From positions 1 to 64,000 of the forward strand of contig JAOWBW010000380.1 in NCBI GenBank assembly GCA_026119855.1: a stretch of 64,000 nt of DNA. The letters run 5' to 3'. The notes under the pieces are model-generated. The model was not told where the DNA came from, ran no database searches, and saw only the letters and a list, made by a program, of their open reading frames with translations. The DNA comes from Campanula takesimana. Lineage: Eukaryota > Streptophyta > Magnoliopsida > Asterales > Campanulaceae. Position 1 is the stretch's first letter. The number at the start of each line of letters is the position of its first letter. The position numbers and the translations under genes are program-made. Shown one piece after another: positions 62,039-64,000 of the stretch.

Positions 62039-64000
62039 TTACTTAGACCTTACAATTTCTTCCTTGAATGCAAGAGATAAAGCACTAAGACTACCCCCAC
62101 TCTCCACTCTAACTCCAGGCATAACAACAGCCCTACTCCCTACAAACCCACCTTCCCCTACCTTAATCTTCCCAAACTTAACTTTCCCTCCATCTCCTTC
62201 ATATATATGCCCAAACAGCAATGCTTCTCTTCCCACACACCCACCTCCTTCAATCTCCACCATCTCCGGGTTCAACAACGCCCCCATACTGTCCACGTAC
62301 GCCCCTTGACTCAAGTCAACTTCCGTCCCCATCAGTTTCATCCACATTATAAACAACAAGGACCCGCTCGTCATTTCCATGAAATAATCACCTACAAGCG
62401 TCCTAAACGCTTGCCAAATCGTGTCCATCAATACTCCTGTACTCCACATCATCACGGTCCCACCATCTTTCTTTTTACCGACTAAAACGTATTTGGTCAC
62501 AACACAAGCTAATGCAGCCCAAACGCCGGAACAAACCCAAAACAAAGGTAGGAGCCATTGGATTGGGTATGTTTTAAAAGAAAGGACCCAAGTTAGAGGA
62601 GTGAAGATTATCAATGCCATTAGGTAATATGGCAAGAATGTTTGTAATAACGGTTGACCGAAAATTGCCCATGTTGTTTGATACCATGTTCTTGCTAAAG
62701 TCAATTCAGTTGAATCCTTCTTAAAGTTCTCCATTGTTGCTGCCATTGGACAACCAGAGAGGTCAACTTTCACATCAGATTGCTCTATGAACATCCTCCA
62801 CGCCTCGGGAAGTGGCTCCCCGTTTCTCAAATGCTGACATATCTCATAGATCAATGAACGGCCATGATCGATCGAAGCACTCTGTGAGTAGGATGTAGCA
62901 CGAATAACATCCAGCTCGTTACATCTAAGGAAAGGATTGAACTCCAATTCCTCTGTCTCTTCTTTGGTGTGATTCTGATCGATTATTATTTCTCCAGCAT
63001 CAATAAACGGGAACTCATTTTCATCCCATGGTTTCGTGCAGTCGAGTGCAAGTTCTTGAGTGGCTTCATCTTTAGGAACAGCCCGGAATTGAAGCTGGAA
63101 AATATAGCGGACCCCACTTTCTGACCTCACACGACGTTGGAAATCATCAGCAAGAAAAAGGGACGGACGTGTGTCAGAACTGTCTCTCGGAATAGCTCCG
63201 GTATCGGGTGGGAGGATTCCGATTGGTTCAACCTTACCGGAATCTTCAGATATACTCTCGTCAGAAGGTCTCAGCTTGAACTTCACATACATTTCCTGTC
63301 CGTCTTTGAACCGGAAAAGCCTGCATATATTTGAAAAATAATGCATCTCTGTATACGAGTTTGCATGGCGTAAAGAAGTCCATACCGCATCACGAACATG
63401 TGGGACCCGCTTCACAAACTCCTCCCTCGCAGGCAGTCCACAAACGAGCCAAGTCGCAAAATCAGCAATTGTACGGGCATAAAATGCGTTTCCCGTTTTC
63501 AACGTCAGATCAAGAATCGGAGTTTGATCAACATCAGAGAGTATTCTTACAGCTGCACCTCGGGCATCGATTCTTGCATCATCATCAGCACTTAAGCTAT
63601 TACTATGTCGTACGATAACAGGGTAACTCTTTCCAGGGTGAAAGATCTTGTGATCGGGCAGACCTTTAATGTTGTCATACAACCTTAAAACACCCTTCCC
63701 ACTTACACCAATACGATGAAAATATCTTGTCTTAACCTTAAGAGTTGTGGCAGCAAGATTTGCAGCTAGATTTCCGACAATTTTCTTGTATTTCGTGTCC
63801 ATTTCTTCTATACGCTCGTCCAATGCGTGCATTGTATTCTTGATCATCACTGGAGTTTGGGAACCAATGTAAACACCGCCTCTTTGGAGTACTGAATCGA
63901 TTGGAGCAACTGAAAGTGCACCAAGAATGACATCTTTTTGAACAACTGAACCAGGTAAGACTATGCTTTGACTTCCAATTACTGAGTTATCGAGCACCTC
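62039..64000 (-). CDS. C-terminal part of a membrane protein with catalase-like and hexapeptide-repeat regions (NRPS-terminal-domain type)
   Basis: Open to the right edge, so the N-terminus is outside. The first codon reading as Met at 63997 is GTG inside the frame, not a start. 653 codons are visible. Order: a hexapeptide left-handed beta-helix (residues 5-50, SVIGSQSIVLPGSVV, VILGALSVAP); a region resembling the catalase-like fold (RYFHRIGVSGKGVLRLYDN, DARGAAVRILSDV, FYARTIADFATWLVCGLPAR); a further domain to about 440; two hydrophobic segments (LPYYLMALIIFTPLTWVL and LLPLFWVCSGVWAALACVV); and a second C-terminal beta-helix (YVDSMGALLNPEMVEIEGG, GFVGSRAVVMPGV). This layout matches the C-terminal domain of bacterial Pls-type peptide synthetase proteins; plants have relatives of unclear role. 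I name no function. The missing part may carry an adenylation domain. It ends at TAA 62039-62041. Confidence 0.75.
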   Translation of the reverse strand, partial: EVLDNSVIGSQSIVLPGSVVQKDVILGALSVAPIDSVLQRGGVYIGSQTPVMIKNTMHALDERIEEMDTKYKKIVGNLAANLAATTLKVKTRYFHRIGVSGKGVLRLYDNIKGLPDHKIFHPGKSYPVIVRHSNSLSADDDARIDARGAAVRILSDVDQTPILDLTLKTGNAFYARTIADFATWLVCGLPAREEFVKRVPHVRDAVWTSLRHANSYTEMHYFSNICRLFRFKDGQEMYVKFKLRPSDESISEDSGKVEPIGILPPDTGAIPRDSSDTRPSLFLADDFQRRVRSESGVRYIFQLQFRAVPKDEATQELALDCTKPWDENEFPFIDAGEIIIDQNHTKEETEELEFNPFLRCNELDVIRATSYSQSASIDHGRSLIYEICQHLRNGEPLPEAWRMFIEQSDVKVDLSGCPMAATMENFKKDSTELTLARTWYQTTWAIFGQPLLQTFLPYYLMALIIFTPLTWVLSFKTYPIQWLLPLFWVCSGVWAALACVVTKYVLVGKKKDGGTVMMWSTGVLMDTIWQAFRTLVGDYFMEMTSGSLLFIMWMKLMGTEVDLSQGAYVDSMGALLNPEMVEIEGGGCVGREALLFGHIYEGDGGKVKFGKIKVGEGGFVGSRAVVMPGVRVESGGSLSALSLAFKEEIVRSK

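Noticed and set aside
63995..63997. Apparent Met start of the last minus-strand gene
   Set aside because: The codon is GTG and the frame stays open to the window edge, so it is an internal codon, not a start.

Overview
The window is plant nuclear DNA, most likely from a eudicot. The evidence is an intronless EIN3-like gene, an intron-containing NIN-like (NLP) gene with plant GT-AG splice sites, Copia and Athila-type LTR elements with the plant initiator-Met and TTGGCGCCGTTGCCGGGG primer sites, and very many Stowaway-type MITEs (CTCCCTCCGTCCC ends). I cannot name the species. Only three host genes look real: an NLP-related gene at 22.4-24.7 kb, an EIL3/SLIM1-like transcription factor at 37.0-38.8 kb, and the C-terminal part of a large membrane protein of the NRPS-terminal-domain type at 62.0-64.0 kb (cut by the window edge). 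All three lie on the minus strand. The rest is nested transposable elements.

Layout. 1-7.6 kb: a SIRE-like Copia element on the minus strand, decayed by frameshifts, with its 5' LTR at 6185-7610; it sits inside an older Copia gag fragment whose LTR is 8025-8244. 8.3-17.9 kb: MITEs, an exon-1-only NLP fragment (9173-9850), a second decayed Copia element (11.7-13.7 kb), and CCGGTTCC-rich non-autonomous hAT elements. 17.9-22.1 kb: a complete hAT element with 8-bp target duplication, inverted ends and a 741-codon open transposase. 22.4-24.7 kb: a five-exon NLP-like gene whose spliced frame stays open and gives a GAF-like plus PB1 protein with no RWP-RK DNA-binding domain. 25.9-36.9 kb: another hAT derivative, a tandem repeat, a probable solo LTR and stacked MITEs. 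37-39.6 kb: the EIL3-like gene with a MITE in its upstream region. 40.2-43.4 kb: a hAT derivative, a solo LTR with perfect TSD and a Helitron end. 43.4-48.3 kb: a Copia element with both LTRs and an internal duplication that carries an LTR piece of the first Copia family at its junction. 49.0-49.7 kb: a TRIM LTR and a hAT remnant. 49.9-57.2 kb: an Athila-like element with perfect TSD but only gag and protease. 57.3-60.4 kb: a LINE remnant split by a foldback MULE-like element, itself split by a hAT derivative. 60.6-61.1 kb: a TRIM whose LTRs carry an snRNA-type USE + TATA promoter.

How the parts relate. The intact hAT transposase is a plausible source of activity for the short hAT elements, which share its end design (TAG-R-G/A-R-TG ends followed by dense subterminal motif arrays, 8-bp TSDs); one of them (25860-26522) also keeps a stretch of the autonomous element's 3' region. 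The host genes have no obvious operon-like relation. EIL3/SLIM1 proteins are known regulators of the sulfur-deficiency response, and NLPs are known regulators of nitrate responses. Whether the RWP-RK-less NLP here acts by PB1-mediated partner binding is inference.
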